A DNA stretch of 42,433 bases. It comes from Anaerobium acetethylicum. Its GTDB lineage: Bacteria > Bacillota > Clostridia > Lachnospirales > Lachnospiraceae. Of the stretch, positions 1 to 8,652 are shown piece by piece. The notes below the pieces were generated by a model, which worked only from the letters and a program-made list of their open reading frames with translations, was not told the DNA's origin and searched no databases. The DNA is taken from contig NZ_FMKA01000032.1 in NCBI RefSeq assembly GCF_900096945.1, positions 1 to 42,433 on the forward strand, written 5' to 3'. Every line of letters begins with the position of its first letter. The first letter of the stretch is position 1. The position numbers and the translations under genes are program-made.

Positions 1-1
1 T

Positions 2-97
2 ACTTTGGAAGTACTGAAGGTGTCACCAATTCCAGCAGATATCATAACGCTTGGAGCAGAAGGTTTAAGAAATATCTGGCATGATGCGAAACTAAAT
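2..97 (+). pseudogene. IS110-family transposase remnant (internal piece, cut by window edge)
   Basis: The frame beginning at base 2 reads an open stretch with the segment LKVSPIPADIITLGAEGL followed by RNIWHDAKL. This resembles the part of IS110-type transposases just before the C-terminal Transposase_20 domain. The resemblance ends near base 97, and the frame then runs into the ribosome binding site and start of the next gene, so this is a broken 3' piece rather than a gene. It lies opposite in strand to the IS110 remnant at 682-1152 and does not look like the same part of the protein. Identification is by remembered family pattern only. Confidence 0.45.
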
Positions 98-128
98 AAA
101 ATTTTCTATTTTGAAAGGAGACAACAAA

Positions 129-425
129 ATGGCTAGTATTAGAGTCACACCAGAAACACTTGAATCCGAGGGAAATGATCTTATAGGATACGGCGGAGAT
201 TTGGCAGATATCCTCAGCAGTATTGATACTAAGATTAACGAAATTATTGAAGGATGGGATGGACTTGCTCAGGATGCATACTTCGACATGTATACATCTA
301 TGAAGGAAAGTTTGGATAAATTCCCGGAATTAGTAAATTCTATTGGTGAAGCTACAGTATCTTCAGCACAGGCATTTGCATCTGTTGATGAAGAGTTACA
401 GAGCAGCTTTAAGGGCGCTCTGTAA
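129..425 (+). CDS. WXG100-family (ESAT-6-like) secreted protein
   Basis: A 98-residue protein with the hallmarks of WXG100 substrates of type VII secretion. It is about 100 residues long, has no signal peptide, consists of two predicted helices, and has a W-D-G turn at residues 43-45 between them. Near the C-terminus, F83-x3-D87 is close to the YxxxD/E export signal, with Phe in place of Tyr. The start is ATG 129, seven to ten bases after AAAGGAG at 114-120; an upstream in-frame TTG at 111 overlaps that site and is unlikely. No secretion ATPase (EssC/YukB), toxin or immunity gene lies in the window. The gene sits between two IS110 remnants, so it is probably an orphan or relocated substrate gene. 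Confidence 0.85.
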   Translation: MASIRVTPETLESEGNDLIGYGGDLADILSSIDTKINEIIEGWDGLAQDAYFDMYTSMKESLDKFPELVNSIGEATVSSAQAFASVDEELQSSFKGAL

Positions 426-563
426 ACAAACTTAACATGACGATAAAAAAATATCGTTAAAAAACTAAATAAGGAATTACATTTTTGCAATCAACATTTT
501 TAGGCTCCAAGTACATATTAGAGGGGAGGAAACAAACCTACTAATATGGAAAGGAGACTAGCT

Positions 564-581
564 ATGAAAAGTCAACCCTAA
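564..581 (+). other. Good ribosome binding site with a five-codon reading frame (decayed gene start?)
   Basis: AAAGGAG at 550-556 is well placed before an ATG at 564, but the frame stops after five codons. Together with the IS remnants that follow, this looks like the beginning of a gene that once followed the WXG100 gene and lost its body. A leader peptide is the alternative. The rest of 426-681 shows only a weak AT hairpin near 438-455. Confidence 0.3.
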
Positions 582-681
582 ATTAGCAAAATATTTATAT
601 TTTCTTTCTGACCTGAAAATGGCTGACTTTAATAAAGCTCCTCAAAGGTGCTTTTGAAAATCTATATTATCGGTCAGATTG

Positions 682-1152
682 TTAGTCTAAGTTCAAAGGG
701 ACGTTGTCAGTCAGAATCTTATAGATAATGCGAACTAACTTACCTGCACAATGTCCAAGAGCATTATAGTGAGTACGTCTTTCAGACATATTCTTATCAT
801 AATACAAATGAAATGTCTGATTGTTTCTAACAGCATTAAGAGCTGCATTAACCAATGTATAGCGTGGAGGTCCCGACCCCCGCTTCGACATCTTTGTGTG
901 ACTGGCATTAAAGTTTCCTGACTGATAAACAGCAGGATCTAGCCCGGAGAACGCAAGCAGCTTGCAAGGTGTTGGAAATCTAGTAATATCTCCGATTTTA
1001 CCCGGAATCATGCCGCCATTTATATAGCAAATACCAGGAATGGTCATGATTACAGAATCCAGAGAAAGCATAATCGCGTTCATTTCGGATTCGATTTTAT
1101 CAACTTGGCTATCCAGTAACTCGATCTGCTCTATGGATTGCTGATTAGAATG
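682..1152 (-). pseudogene. IS110-family transposase, C-terminal remnant
   Basis: The minus-strand frame from about 1152 down to the stop at 682-684 encodes roughly 156 residues. It matches the Transposase_20 (IS116/IS110/IS902) C-terminal domain, with segments such as IPGICYINGGMIPGKIGDI, LLAFSGLDPAVYQSGNF and HYNALGHCAGKLVRIIYKIL. The N-terminal DEDD catalytic domain is missing. The frame is open through to 1152, where it abuts and slightly overlaps an IstB remnant in another frame. The ATG at 1083 is internal to the domain, so no functional start exists. The piece retains a normal C-terminus, implying the element's 3' side is intact and its 5' side was lost. Confidence 0.8.
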
Positions 1153-1330
1153 ACCTCTCCCTCATGGATATCTTACCATCGATTCTCACCTCATAAGAGT
1201 TGTGAATGATTCTGTCCATGATAGCTTCTAAGATAGCACTTCCTTTTTCATGGTCTATTTCAGGATTGATTCTGGCGTACCAGTCATCCGTTTCATACTG
1301 TGTACAAAAAATAATAGATGCTTTTGGCTA
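1145..1330 (-). pseudogene. IS21-family helper ATPase (IstB), C-terminal remnant
   Basis: A second minus-strand frame enters near 1330 after an upstream stop and ends at the TAA at 1145-1147. It reads SIIFCTQYETDDWYARINPE, then AIMDRIIHNSYEVRIDG and ends SMRERSF. These are the conserved last 55-60 residues of IstB (the SQF..WY..I and EAIMDRI.H motifs and the SMR ending). The Walker A and B parts are absent. The frame directly abuts the IS110 piece, so two different transposon families have collapsed into each other here. Confidence 0.75.
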
Positions 1331-1352
1331 ATATAAAAATAAACGAACAAGA

Positions 1353-1382
1353 TTGAACATAAGCAACGCAAGATGCTATAAT
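1353..1382 (+). promoter_or_regulatory. Sigma-A-type promoter of the alcohol dehydrogenase gene
   Basis: TTGAAC at 1353-1358 and a perfect TATAAT at 1377-1382 are separated by 18 bases, 39 bases upstream of the start codon at 1421. It lies just beyond the IS21 remnant. Confidence 0.7.
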
Positions 1383-1420
1383 CAGCTTAGAAGAAAAAAT
1401 AGTGACGACGGAGGCAAGCG

Positions 1421-2599
1421 ATGAAGAATTTCAGTTATTATGCACCCACCAGGGTGGTTTTTGGGAAGGATGCACAAAATCAGACAGGAGAACTGGTAAA
1501 ACAGCAGGGATGTAAAAAAGTACTTGTACACTACGGAAGCCAGAGTGCCGAAAAGTCAGGTCTTTTAAAGAGCATATGCGGATCTCTTGATGCGGCAGGA
1601 ATCGCCTACACGACGCTTGGAGGCGTGGTGCCAAACCCGCGTATCTCCAAGGTTTACGAGGGGATTGCCCTCTGCAGGCAAGAAGGCGTGGACTTTATCC
1701 TGGCAGTGGGAGGTGGCAGCGTTATCGATTCGGCGAAAGCCATCGCATACGGCCTGGCTTATGACGGTGACGTGTGGGACTTCTATGCAAAAAAAGCCCA
1801 GGCAAGTGCATGCTATCCCCTGGGAGCTGTGTTGACATTGTCTGCTGCGGGAAGCGAAATGAGCGATTCTTCGGTTCTGACAAACGAAGACGGCTGGCTG
1901 AAAAGAGGATATAGTTCGGATCTGAGCAGATGCAGGTTTGCCATCATGAATCCGGAATTGACCTATACCCTGCCGGCCTATCAGACAGCAAGCGGCGTGA
2001 CGGATATTATGATGCACACCATGGAACGGTATTTTACCCATGAAAAAGATACCATGCTGACAGATTCCCTTGCGGAAGGGCTGCTTCGGACGGTCATGTA
2101 CAGCGGTAAGGATGCTTTGAAAAATCCCATGGACTATAATGCAAGAGCCCAGATCATGTGGGCCGGCAGCCTTTCTCATAACGGTCTTACAGGATGCGGC
2201 ACAGAGGGAGACTGGGCATGCCACCAGCTTGAGCATGAGCTGGGCGGCATGTTCGACGTTGCCCATGGAGCAGGCCTGGCGGCCGTATGGGGCAGCTGGG
2301 CTAGGTACGTGTATCAGGAGGACGTCAGCAGATTCGTCCAGTTTGCTGTAAATGTCATGGGATGCACCAATGATTTTGCCCATCCTGAAAAGACAGCAGT
2401 CGCCGGCATCGAGGCGATGGAGGACTATTTCCGCAATATCGGCATGCCTGTATCGCTCAGAGAGCTTGGCATTGAAGCCACGGAAGAGCAGATCAGGGAA
2501 CTGGCATATAAATGCAGCTACAGGGATACCAGGACAATCGGCGGATTCAAAAAGCTGGACAGGGAAGATATGGAGACGGTTTACCTGATGGCGAGATAG
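1421..2599 (+). CDS. Iron-containing alcohol dehydrogenase, YqhD/BdhA type
   Basis: A 392-residue group III (iron-type) alcohol dehydrogenase of the YqhD/butanol dehydrogenase branch, a cytoplasmic enzyme reducing aldehydes to alcohols with NAD(P)H. The nucleotide-binding GGGS is at 97-100. The metal ligands line up as D195, H199, H268 and H282, in the contexts [18 protein letters not shown] and DVAHGAG, spaced as in E. coli YqhD. The length is typical. ATG 1421 follows GGAGG and the promoter at 1353-1382. The gene is followed after 86 bases by the chemoreceptor-like gene on the same strand, with no terminator between, so the two may be co-transcribed. The substrate is not predictable; broad aldehyde reduction or butanol formation is usual for the family. 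Confidence 0.92.
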   Translation: MKNFSYYAPTRVVFGKDAQNQTGELVKQQGCKKVLVHYGSQSAEKSGLLKSICGSLDAAGIAYTTLGGVVPNPRISKVYEGIALCRQEGVDFILAVGGGSVIDSAKAIAYGLAYDGDVWDFYAKKAQASACYPLGAVLTLSAAGSEMSDSSVLTNEDGWLKRGYSSDLSRCRFAIMNPELTYTLPAYQTASGVTDIMMHTMERYFTHEKDTMLTDSLAEGLLRTVMYSGKDALKNPMDYNARAQIMWAGSLSHNGLTGCGTEGDWACHQLEHELGGMFDVAHGAGLAAVWGSWARYVYQEDVSRFVQFAVNVMGCTNDFAHPEKTAVAGIEAMEDYFRNIGMPVSLRELGIEATEEQIRELAYKCSYRDTRTIGGFKKLDREDMETVYLMAR

Positions 2600-2685
2600 A
2601 GAAGCGACACGACACCGTAAATAAAATTCACGCACATGGATCAGATTCTTGTGCAGCAGATGAAAACAGGGAGGTTATGAATTTT

Positions 2686-4608
2686 ATGGTATTTGGGAAG
2701 AAAATAAAAAAAGAGGATGCGTATATTGCTGGAAAAATGAAGGCCTGGGATTTCAAGGAGGAACTGCAGGATTTCAATCAGCAGAATATGAGTTATGAAG
2801 TGTACCAGAAGTACAGGAATTATTTTACAAGTTTTGTCAGGGAACTGCAGGATGCCGTATCGGTAACGGGAAAACTCGACGGCATCACTTCGGATATCAC
2901 GCAGATATCCGGCCATGTGAACAAAGCGGCAGAATATATTGCAGATGGCGCAGTGGCGCAGGAAGAAGAGGTAATCCTCTGCATGAGTGTTCTGGATGAT
3001 TTCGTGAAGCGCATCATGCTTATGGATGACGATTCGAAGCAGACCCTGGAGAATGCAAGGGAGATCGAACGCCAGGGGGACCATGGCAGGAAATCCATAG
3101 AGAATCTGGTCCAGAGCCAGGATGTGTTCAAGGATGTCGTAAGGAATATCAGCGAAGAGGTCAGTTCCCTGATGGACAAAAGCAAGAAAATCAACGAGAT
3201 AACCGATGTGCTCCACGGCATTTCAAAACAGACGAATCTTCTTTCCCTGAATGCTTCCATTGAGGCGGCCCGAGCGGGAGAAGCCGGAAGGGGATTTGCC
3301 GTTGTTGCCGAGGAGGTCAGAAAGCTTTCCGAAGAAAGCCGCAAGGCAAGCGAAAATATTAACGTAACGGTCCAGACGATTGCGGGAGAACTTGAAGCGC
3401 TTCAGAAACTGATCAGCAAGTCGAAGGAAACCTTTCTGGTGCAGAAGGAAGCGGGAGAGGAAGTTGTGAAGTCCTTCGAAACCATCAGTTCCAGCGTCGG
3501 AAGCTTTGTTGAGAGCCAGGTCAGCTACAGCAGCAATGTGGAAGAAATTCTGAAAAGGAAGGATTTGATGGTCACCTCAATTGGCGGAATCGCTTCTGTA
3601 ATTGCAGAGTCCACTGCTTCCACAGAGGAAGTGGCGACGCTGACCATGGACCAGGTCAATAAGCTGAACCTGATGGTCAGGACGATCAGAAATCTGTCAG
3701 ACAGAGTATATGCTATGGACAAGATGACCGGAAGCGTGCAGGTGGATATCGTAGAAGAAAAGAAGAAGAGGATTGCCATGGTGTGGGATCTTGATGACCC
3801 GTTCTGGAAACCTGCCGAAAAGGAAGCCTATAAGATGGGCAAGGTATTCGAATTAGACATCGAAATTCATGCACCGAAGAAAAGGGGAGAAGAAGGGATA
3901 CGGCAGATGCTGGGGATTCTGGATAAGATAGAGTCAGGTACCTATGATGGGCTATGTATCTCCCCGATCAATGATAAGAGAGTTGCCGAGCGGATTGCAA
4001 GAATCAGCAGAAAAGGTGTGAAAATCGTATTTATCCAGTCTAAATTCGACAATATTGATTATGAATTCCTGATTGGTACTGATTCCATAGCCTGTGGCCA
4101 TCACGCAGGAAAAGTGATTAAAAAAATCCTGGGAGGAACAGGCGAGATGGCCGTGATCCGATGGGAAAACGGTAAAATCGATGCCATAGAGGACAGGGCA
4201 TCGGGCTGCATCCAGGAACTGAAAGACTCAGATATCCGGATCCATGAATATCTTGCGCCGGGAGAACCGGATTCAGCGGAAGCCGAGAACTACATCAGAC
4301 AGTTGCTGGAAAAATATCCGAAAACAAAACTGCTGTTTGCAACAAACGTCGGCTGGGGGCTCAGCTTCGCAAAATACATGAAAAAGCATAATGCCGGTCT
4401 TGAGGTCGTTACGGTGGATTATACGGAAGAAATCGCAGAATATATTTCAAAAGGATATATCCAGTCGGCCATTTCCCAGAGGCCTTTTGCCTGGGGCGGA
4501 ATTTCCATCGAAAAGCTGATGGATGTTTTCGAAGGCAAAACGGTAGAAAGATATATAGATACAGGCACTTACGAGGTCAATCTCAAGAATATGAAGGTGT
4601 TTTCGTAG
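2686..4608 (+). CDS. Soluble chemoreceptor (MCP signalling domain) fused to a sugar-binding-protein domain
   Basis: About 640 residues. Residues 1-130 are helical and unassigned. Residues 130-345 form a methyl-accepting signalling coiled coil with the conserved hairpin tip around 180-215 ([17 protein letters not shown] and [11 protein letters not shown]). From about 361 to the end is a LacI/RbsB-type periplasmic-binding-protein fold, starting [13 protein letters not shown] and including [11 protein letters not shown] and DAIEDRASG. There is no signal peptide, transmembrane helix or HAMP domain, so both parts should be cytoplasmic. In ordinary receptors a ligand domain lies N-terminal and outside the membrane. 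Start: GGAGG at 2670-2674 is 11 bases before ATG 2686; ATG 2677 is only two bases away and less likely. A strong terminator follows at 4717. Confidence 0.85.
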   Translation: MVFGKKIKKEDAYIAGKMKAWDFKEELQDFNQQNMSYEVYQKYRNYFTSFVRELQDAVSVTGKLDGITSDITQISGHVNKAAEYIADGAVAQEEEVILCMSVLDDFVKRIMLMDDDSKQTLENAREIERQGDHGRKSIENLVQSQDVFKDVVRNISEEVSSLMDKSKKINEITDVLHGISKQTNLLSLNASIEAARAGEAGRGFAVVAEEVRKLSEESRKASENINVTVQTIAGELEALQKLISKSKETFLVQKEAGEEVVKSFETISSSVGSFVESQVSYSSNVEEILKRKDLMVTSIGGIASVIAESTASTEEVATLTMDQVNKLNLMVRTIRNLSDRVYAMDKMTGSVQVDIVEEKKKRIAMVWDLDDPFWKPAEKEAYKMGKVFELDIEIHAPKKRGEEGIRQMLGILDKIESGTYDGLCISPINDKRVAERIARISRKGVKIVFIQSKFDNIDYEFLIGTDSIACGHHAGKVIKKILGGTGEMAVIRWENGKIDAIEDRASGCIQELKDSDIRIHEYLAPGEPDSAEAENYIRQLLEKYPKTKLLFATNVGWGLSFAKYMKKHNAGLEVVTVDYTEEIAEYISKGYIQSAISQRPFAWGGISIEKLMDVFEGKTVERYIDTGTYEVNLKNMKVFS

Positions 4609-4716
4609 GATACTGAAATGCTGGATAGACGGCGGTGAGCCCGGAAGGAAGGATTTCGAACCGGAAGAAGAGAGAATCGTGTTTGATTAAAGAGAAAAGA
4701 AACGGGCATGTGCCTG

Positions 4717-4767
4717 ACGCGAAGCAGCACCGATTAGCCAAAGCTATCCGGTGCTGCTTCGCGTTTT
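4717..4767 (+). terminator. Rho-independent terminator after the chemoreceptor gene
   Basis: Two perfectly complementary 16-base arms (4717-4732 and 4749-4764) enclose a 16-base loop, followed by a short T run. The loop and inner stem recur, reverse-complemented, in the hairpin at 7725-7764. The remaining parts of the 4609-4866 gap show no gene. Confidence 0.85.
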
Positions 4768-4866
4768 AAAGAGACTTGCGTCCCAGGAGGAATAACGCCG
4801 TGCTGGATGTGCAGTCCAGATTATGGAAGTTGAAAAAGAAGCTGCCTGGGTTTTTGAAAAATGAGA

Positions 4867-4895
4867 TTGACACCAGGAAAAAAGTAAGGTATGAT
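4867..4895 (+). promoter_or_regulatory. Promoter of the feo operon
   Basis: TTGACA at 4867-4872 and TATGAT at 4890-4895 are spaced 17 bases apart, 65 bases upstream of feoA. The Fur-like site begins 10 bases after the -10 element and would overlap the transcription start. Confidence 0.8.
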
Positions 4896-4905
4896 ACATA
4901 TAAAT

Positions 4906-4924
4906 GAAAATGATTATCATTTGC
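4906..4924 (+). promoter_or_regulatory. Fur box (iron-responsive operator)
   Basis: The 19 bases match the classical Fur consensus at 16 positions, with the complete core AATGATTATCATT present at 4909-4921. A site at the transcription start of a ferrous iron transporter operon fits iron-dependent repression by a Fur homologue encoded elsewhere. Confidence 0.85.
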
Positions 4925-4959
4925 AAAACAAAACAAGCAACAAGGAGAGGAGAAATCGT

Positions 4960-5172
4960 ATGCCGCTGTTTAAAGCAAAACCAGGATATACCGGCCATAT
5001 AAAGGCTGTTTCAGGAAATGAGAAGATCAGAAAATTCTTATTCACATTAGGCTGTTCCGAGGGAGAGGAGATTACCCTTATTTCAATTCTCGCGAACAAC
5101 TACATCATAAGCGTAAAAGAAAGCAGATATGCAATTGACGGGAAGATGGCTAAGGCAATCGAAATAGCTTAA
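4960..5172 (+). CDS. feoA: FeoA, ferrous iron transport accessory protein
   Basis: A 70-residue protein with the FeoA SH3-like fold. It begins with a GYTGHIKAVSG strand pair, continues LFTLGCSEGEEITLIS and ends with YAIDGKMAKAIEI, all typical of the family. FeoA binds and modulates the FeoB transporter at the cytoplasmic face of the membrane. ATG 4960 follows AAGGAGAGG at 4942-4950, nine bases away; an in-frame ATG at 4891 would overlap the -10 element and Fur box and is rejected. First gene of the Feo operon. An intergenic hairpin at 5219-5240 may reduce read-through into feoB. Confidence 0.93.
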   Translation: MPLFKAKPGYTGHIKAVSGNEKIRKFLFTLGCSEGEEITLISILANNYIISVKESRYAIDGKMAKAIEIA

Positions 5173-5218
5173 AAGGAATGGAAGTGGCGAGTCCGCTAAA
5201 GCGGCTGAACTCGGCTTG

Positions 5219-5240
5219 AGTCTGCAAAAGCAGACTTTTT
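5219..5240 (+). terminator. Hairpin with T run between feoA and feoB (possible attenuator)
   Basis: Seven-base arms AGTCTGC and GCAGACT enclose AAAA and are followed by five T residues. A smaller hairpin lies at 5192-5203. As it sits inside the operon, it probably sets the feoA:feoB ratio. A degenerate AT-rich dyad at 5254-5275 only loosely resembles a second Fur site. Confidence 0.65.
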
Positions 5241-5308
5241 GTTAACACACTTATTGAGAATGACTATTGATTTCAAAATATAGAACATCATAAACAGGAG
5301 GAAAGTTC

Positions 5309-7402
5309 ATGAAGATAGCACTGGCGGGAAACCCAAACTCGGGGAAGACCACTTTATTTAATGCAATGACGGGAAAGACAGAATATGTAGGAAACTGGGC
5401 CGGAGTAACGGTCGAGAAGAAGGAAGCAGCCCTGAAGCGGGCATTCACCCGTCTGAAGCAGGGCGGAGGAACAGGGTCTGAATGCGGACAGGGAGTGGGA
5501 AGATCTTCCCGTGGCGGCAGCAGAATAACCGTAACCGACCTTCCCGGCGCATACTCCATATCCCCGTATACGGGAGAGGAAGCCATCACCAGGGATTTCG
5601 TCATGGAAGAGAATCCGGATGTCATTATCAATATCGTAGACTCCGGAAGCCTTGAAAGAAGCCTTTTCTTCACGACCCAGCTGCTGGAGCTCGGCATACC
5701 GGTGGTGGTCGCCCTTAACAAGCAGGACATCGTGAGAAAGCGCGGCGACAGCATTGATGCAGAGGCCCTTTCCGGGATGCTGAAATGTGAAGTTGCAGAA
5801 ATTACAGCCAACGATGGAAAAGGCCTGAAAGAGCTGGTTTCAAAAGCGGTCAGGGCTTCGGAATTCGGAAAACAGGAGGCGCCTGAATTTGCAGGAAGAC
5901 GTGAAAATGCAGAGGCGGGAATAAAGAAGGGAACAAAGTCATCAGGGAGAGAAGCGGCGGAAAACAGCGCTGAAAGCGAAGACAGGGCAAGACAGGAATA
6001 CATCAAAAAGATTGTTGCAAAATGTTATGTAAAGAATGCAAAAACAAACAGGATCACTTTTTCCGACAAGGTCGACCGCATCGTCGCCAATACCTATCTG
6101 GGGCTTCCTATTTTTGCCCTGATCATGTGGGCGGTATATGCATTTTCCATCAGCGGATTCGGAGGCTTGGTTTCAGGATATATCAACGACACCCTGTTTG
6201 GAGCCATTGTCCCTGATGCCGTAAACGGATTTCTGGAAGGCATCGGTGTCCATCCGCTTATGCAAGCTCTGATCGTAGACGGTGCCATCGGAGGCGTGGG
6301 AGCGGTGCTGGGATTCATTCCCCTGATTATGGTGCTGTTCTTCTGCCTTGCACTGCTTGAAGACAGCGGCTACATGGCGAGGGTCGCGGTAATCATGGAC
6401 CGTTATTTCAAACGCATCGGGCTGTCTGGAAAGTCGGTCATTCCCATGATCGTAGGCACAGGCTGCTCGATTCCCGGCGTCATGGCCGCAAGGACAATAG
6501 AGGATGAAAATGAGAGGAAAGTAACCACCATGCTTACGCCCTTTGTGCCCTGTGGCGCAAAGCTGCCGGTCATCGCATTGATGGCGGCGGTATTTTTCCC
6601 GGGTGCAGCCTGGGTGTTCCCGGGCATGTATGTCATTGCAGGAGTGCTGATTATCATTGGCGGACTGCTCCTGAAGAGGATATTTGGATTTGAAGGTACT
6701 TCGACCTTTATTTTTGAGCTTCCGGAATACAAAATTCCAAGTCTGAAGCATGCCTTCAGACAGATGTTCCGCCAGGCAAAAGCTTTCATTATCAAAGCAT
6801 CCACGATTATTCTTGTGATGAACACCCTCGTGTGGTTCATGCAGACCTACAGCTGGAACCTGAAAGTCGTGGAGGACCAGAGTGCAAGCATCCTGGCGTC
6901 AGTGGGAGGAATTCTGGCACCGCTGCTGCTGCCCCTGGGATTCGTGGGATGGCAGATGGCAGCGCCCATCCTTACAGGATTTATCGCAAAGGAAAACGTG
7001 GTTGCCACTTTCGCCATCATCCTTGCAGCATCGGATGATGCGCTCCATATGGCAGGAGGTCCCCTTTCGGAACTGTTCACGCCAGTGACAGCCCTGTCCT
7101 TCCTTGTATTCAACCTGTTTACGCCGCCGTGTTTTGCCGCAATCGGGGCGATGAATTCAGAGCTTGGCGGTAAAAAATGGCTCAAAAGGGCAGTGCTGTT
7201 CCAGCTGGGCGTGGGTTATACCCTTGCCATGCTGGTGACCCAGATTGGGACCCTGGTGGTGTATGGAAAATTTGCAGTTGGTTTCGTACCGGCTGTCATC
7301 GTAACAGTTGTGATAGCAGGCCTTGTCCTTTATTTGATCAGGAGGGGCGGAAGGGAATCCGGAAGAGCCGGAGTCTTAGCAGGAGAGGAGAGAGCATTAT
7401 GA
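5309..7402 (+). CDS. feoB: FeoB, GTP-dependent ferrous iron transporter
   Basis: A 697-residue inner-membrane protein importing Fe(II). The N-terminal G domain shows G1 GNPNSGKT (7-14), the switch I segment VGNWAGVT, G3 DLPG (77-80) and G4 NKQD. A spacer region of about residues 160-235 follows, then the membrane domain with two Gate segments (including VGTGCSIPGVMAART and TPFVPCGAKLPVIAL). Oddity: a Gly/Ser-rich insertion of about 25 residues (roughly 46-70) lies between switch I and G3, where E. coli FeoB has a short loop. ATG 5309 follows AGGAGG. The stop codon overlaps the next start (ATGA), so translation is probably coupled to the Cys-rich partner. Confidence 0.96.
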   Translation: MKIALAGNPNSGKTTLFNAMTGKTEYVGNWAGVTVEKKEAALKRAFTRLKQGGGTGSECGQGVGRSSRGGSRITVTDLPGAYSISPYTGEEAITRDFVMEENPDVIINIVDSGSLERSLFFTTQLLELGIPVVVALNKQDIVRKRGDSIDAEALSGMLKCEVAEITANDGKGLKELVSKAVRASEFGKQEAPEFAGRRENAEAGIKKGTKSSGREAAENSAESEDRARQEYIKKIVAKCYVKNAKTNRITFSDKVDRIVANTYLGLPIFALIMWAVYAFSISGFGGLVSGYINDTLFGAIVPDAVNGFLEGIGVHPLMQALIVDGAIGGVGAVLGFIPLIMVLFFCLALLEDSGYMARVAVIMDRYFKRIGLSGKSVIPMIVGTGCSIPGVMAARTIEDENERKVTTMLTPFVPCGAKLPVIALMAAVFFPGAAWVFPGMYVIAGVLIIIGGLLLKRIFGFEGTSTFIFELPEYKIPSLKHAFRQMFRQAKAFIIKASTIILVMNTLVWFMQTYSWNLKVVEDQSASILASVGGILAPLLLPLGFVGWQMAAPILTGFIAKENVVATFAIILAASDDALHMAGGPLSELFTPVTALSFLVFNLFTPPCFAAIGAMNSELGGKKWLKRAVLFQLGVGYTLAMLVTQIGTLVVYGKFAVGFVPAVIVTVVIAGLVLYLIRRGGRESGRAGVLAGEERAL

Positions 7403-7551
7403 TGCCGACGATTATAGTAGGAGTCCTGTTTTTTGCAGCAATAGGATTCGGAGCATACAAATCCATAAAGAGCATGAGGAATAATTCATGCCCCGGCTGT
7501 TCAGGAGGCTGCTCGGCGCAGCAGCGGAAAAGCTGCGGAGGCAGACAGTAA
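7399..7551 (+). CDS. FeoB-associated Cys-rich membrane protein
   Basis: A 50-residue protein with one N-terminal membrane helix (about residues 3-20), a short basic stretch (YKSIKSMR), then a cysteine cluster with C31, C34, C38 and C46 in a Gly/Ser-rich tail. This is the pattern of the small FeoB-associated Cys-rich family found downstream of feoB in Firmicutes. Its role is not settled; it may help iron handling at the pore exit. The start overlaps the feoB stop (ATGA), and a GGAGAGGAGAG ribosome site lies just upstream within feoB. Confidence 0.85.
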   Translation: MMPTIIVGVLFFAAIGFGAYKSIKSMRNNSCPGCSGGCSAQQRKSCGGRQ

Positions 7552-7559
7552 AGGAGCTT

Positions 7560-7702
7560 GTAACTGTTCAGAACCCCTGTCTCGCGAGGTGTTTTTACGC
7601 TGATTTTGCATAAAAACCCGAGACATTCGTGCGTCAAATTGCTGATTTTGCAATTTGCGTGCCTCATATGTGACTATGAAGGACGTAGTCCTGAATAGTT
7701 AC
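7560..7702 (+). repeat. 143-bp structured interspersed repeat, copy 1
   Basis: The element begins GTAACTGTTCAG and ends CTGAATAGTTAC, an imperfect terminal inverted repeat. Inside are nested dyads: GTCTCG with CGAGAC around a TTTTTACGC/GCATAAAAA stem, AAATTGC with GCAATTT, and GACTA with TAGTC. It starts eight bases after the Feo operon. Equal-length copies lie at 29250-29392 and, reversed, at 41135-41277; a truncated reversed copy is at 40600-40712. Confidence 0.85.
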
Positions 7703-7724
7703 AGGACCCAGGTATAAACGAATA

Positions 7725-7764
7725 AAGACAGCATCGGATAGCTTTGGCTAATCGGTGCTGTCTT
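7725..7764 (+). terminator. Hairpin (terminator-like) sharing its core with the 4717 terminator
   Basis: The 12-base arms 7725-7736 and 7753-7764 pair with one G-T pair. The central 30 bases are nearly the exact reverse complement of the core of the terminator at 4717-4767. A perfect TATAAT at 7769-7774 follows immediately and may be the -10 of the aldo/keto reductase gene, with a poor -35. Confidence 0.6.
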
Positions 7765-7806
7765 ATGTTATAATGTATGAAATAGAAAAGAGCAGGAGGA
7801 ACCAAA

Positions 7807-8652
7807 ATGGACAAATATTTCACATTATATAACGGGGTACGGATACCGCAGATCGGGTTTGGAACCTTCCGGTCAACGGACGTGAACGGCAGGGAGGTTA
7901 TTATCGAGGCACTCAGGCAGGGGTACAGGCATCTAGATACGGCAGCCTTTTATTTCAATGAAAGGGAAATCGCACAGGCAGTCGGGGAAGCGGGAATCTC
8001 CAGGCAGGAGCTGTTTCTGACATCGAAGGTATGGAAGGAGGAGCTGGGGTACGACAATACCTTAAGGGCATTTGAAAAGTCACTGGACAACCTGGGGACC
8101 GACTATCTGGACCTTTATCTCATACACTGGCCGATTTTCGACCTGACCTCCGACTCATGGAGAGAACTTGACAGGGAGACCTGGAAAGCCATGGAGCGCC
8201 TCTATGAGGAAGGCAGCATAAAGGCAATCGGCGTGAGCAATTTCCTGCCCCACCATCTGATGAACATTGCGGCGAAAGCGAATCATAAGCCCATGGTGGA
8301 CCAGCTGGAATACCATCCGGGCTATACCCAGCAGGCCGCAGTGGATTACTGCCAGGCCAACGGAATTCTGGTGGAGGCATGGAGCCCCCTTGGGAGGACA
8401 AGGGTCATGAACGAGCCGCTTCTGATTGAGATGTCGGAAAAGTACGGAAAAAGCGTGGCTCAGATCTGTCTGGGCTTTGCCCTTCAGAACGGGATACTTC
8501 CGCTGCCAAAAGCATCCTCTGCCGAAAGGATGAAGGCAAATCTTGATGTGTATGATTTTGAAATAAGCGAAGAGGACATGTACCGCATTCTGACGCTGCC
8601 TCAGATCGGATGGTCAGGAGAGCACCCGGACAGGGAGCGGATCAGAATTTAG
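7807..8652 (+). CDS. Aldo/keto reductase
   Basis: A 281-residue cytoplasmic NAD(P)H-dependent oxidoreductase of the AKR superfamily (2,5-diketogluconate reductase/YvgN-like branch). The catalytic tetrad is readable as D44, Y49, K74 and H107, in LDTAAFY, TSKVW and LIHWP. The family signature GVSNFLPHHL and the C-terminal LPLPKAS segment are present. The length is typical. ATG 7807 follows AGGAGG. The substrate cannot be told; the family reduces small aldehydes, ketones or sugars. The next gene starts 71 bases downstream on the same strand without a visible terminator. Confidence 0.92.
   Translation: MDKYFTLYNGVRIPQIGFGTFRSTDVNGREVIIEALRQGYRHLDTAAFYFNEREIAQAVGEAGISRQELFLTSKVWKEELGYDNTLRAFEKSLDNLGTDYLDLYLIHWPIFDLTSDSWRELDRETWKAMERLYEEGSIKAIGVSNFLPHHLMNIAAKANHKPMVDQLEYHPGYTQQAAVDYCQANGILVEAWSPLGRTRVMNEPLLIEMSEKYGKSVAQICLGFALQNGILPLPKASSAERMKANLDVYDFEISEEDMYRILTLPQIGWSGEHPDRERIRI

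Noticed and set aside
1565-2635. 356-codon open frame on the minus strand
   Set aside because: It lies wholly antisense to the alcohol dehydrogenase gene, has no ribosome site and no recognisable protein pattern; it results from the GC bias of the real gene.
5250-5275. Second Fur box upstream of feoB
   Set aside because: Only about 12 of 19 positions match the consensus, near what AT-rich DNA gives by chance.
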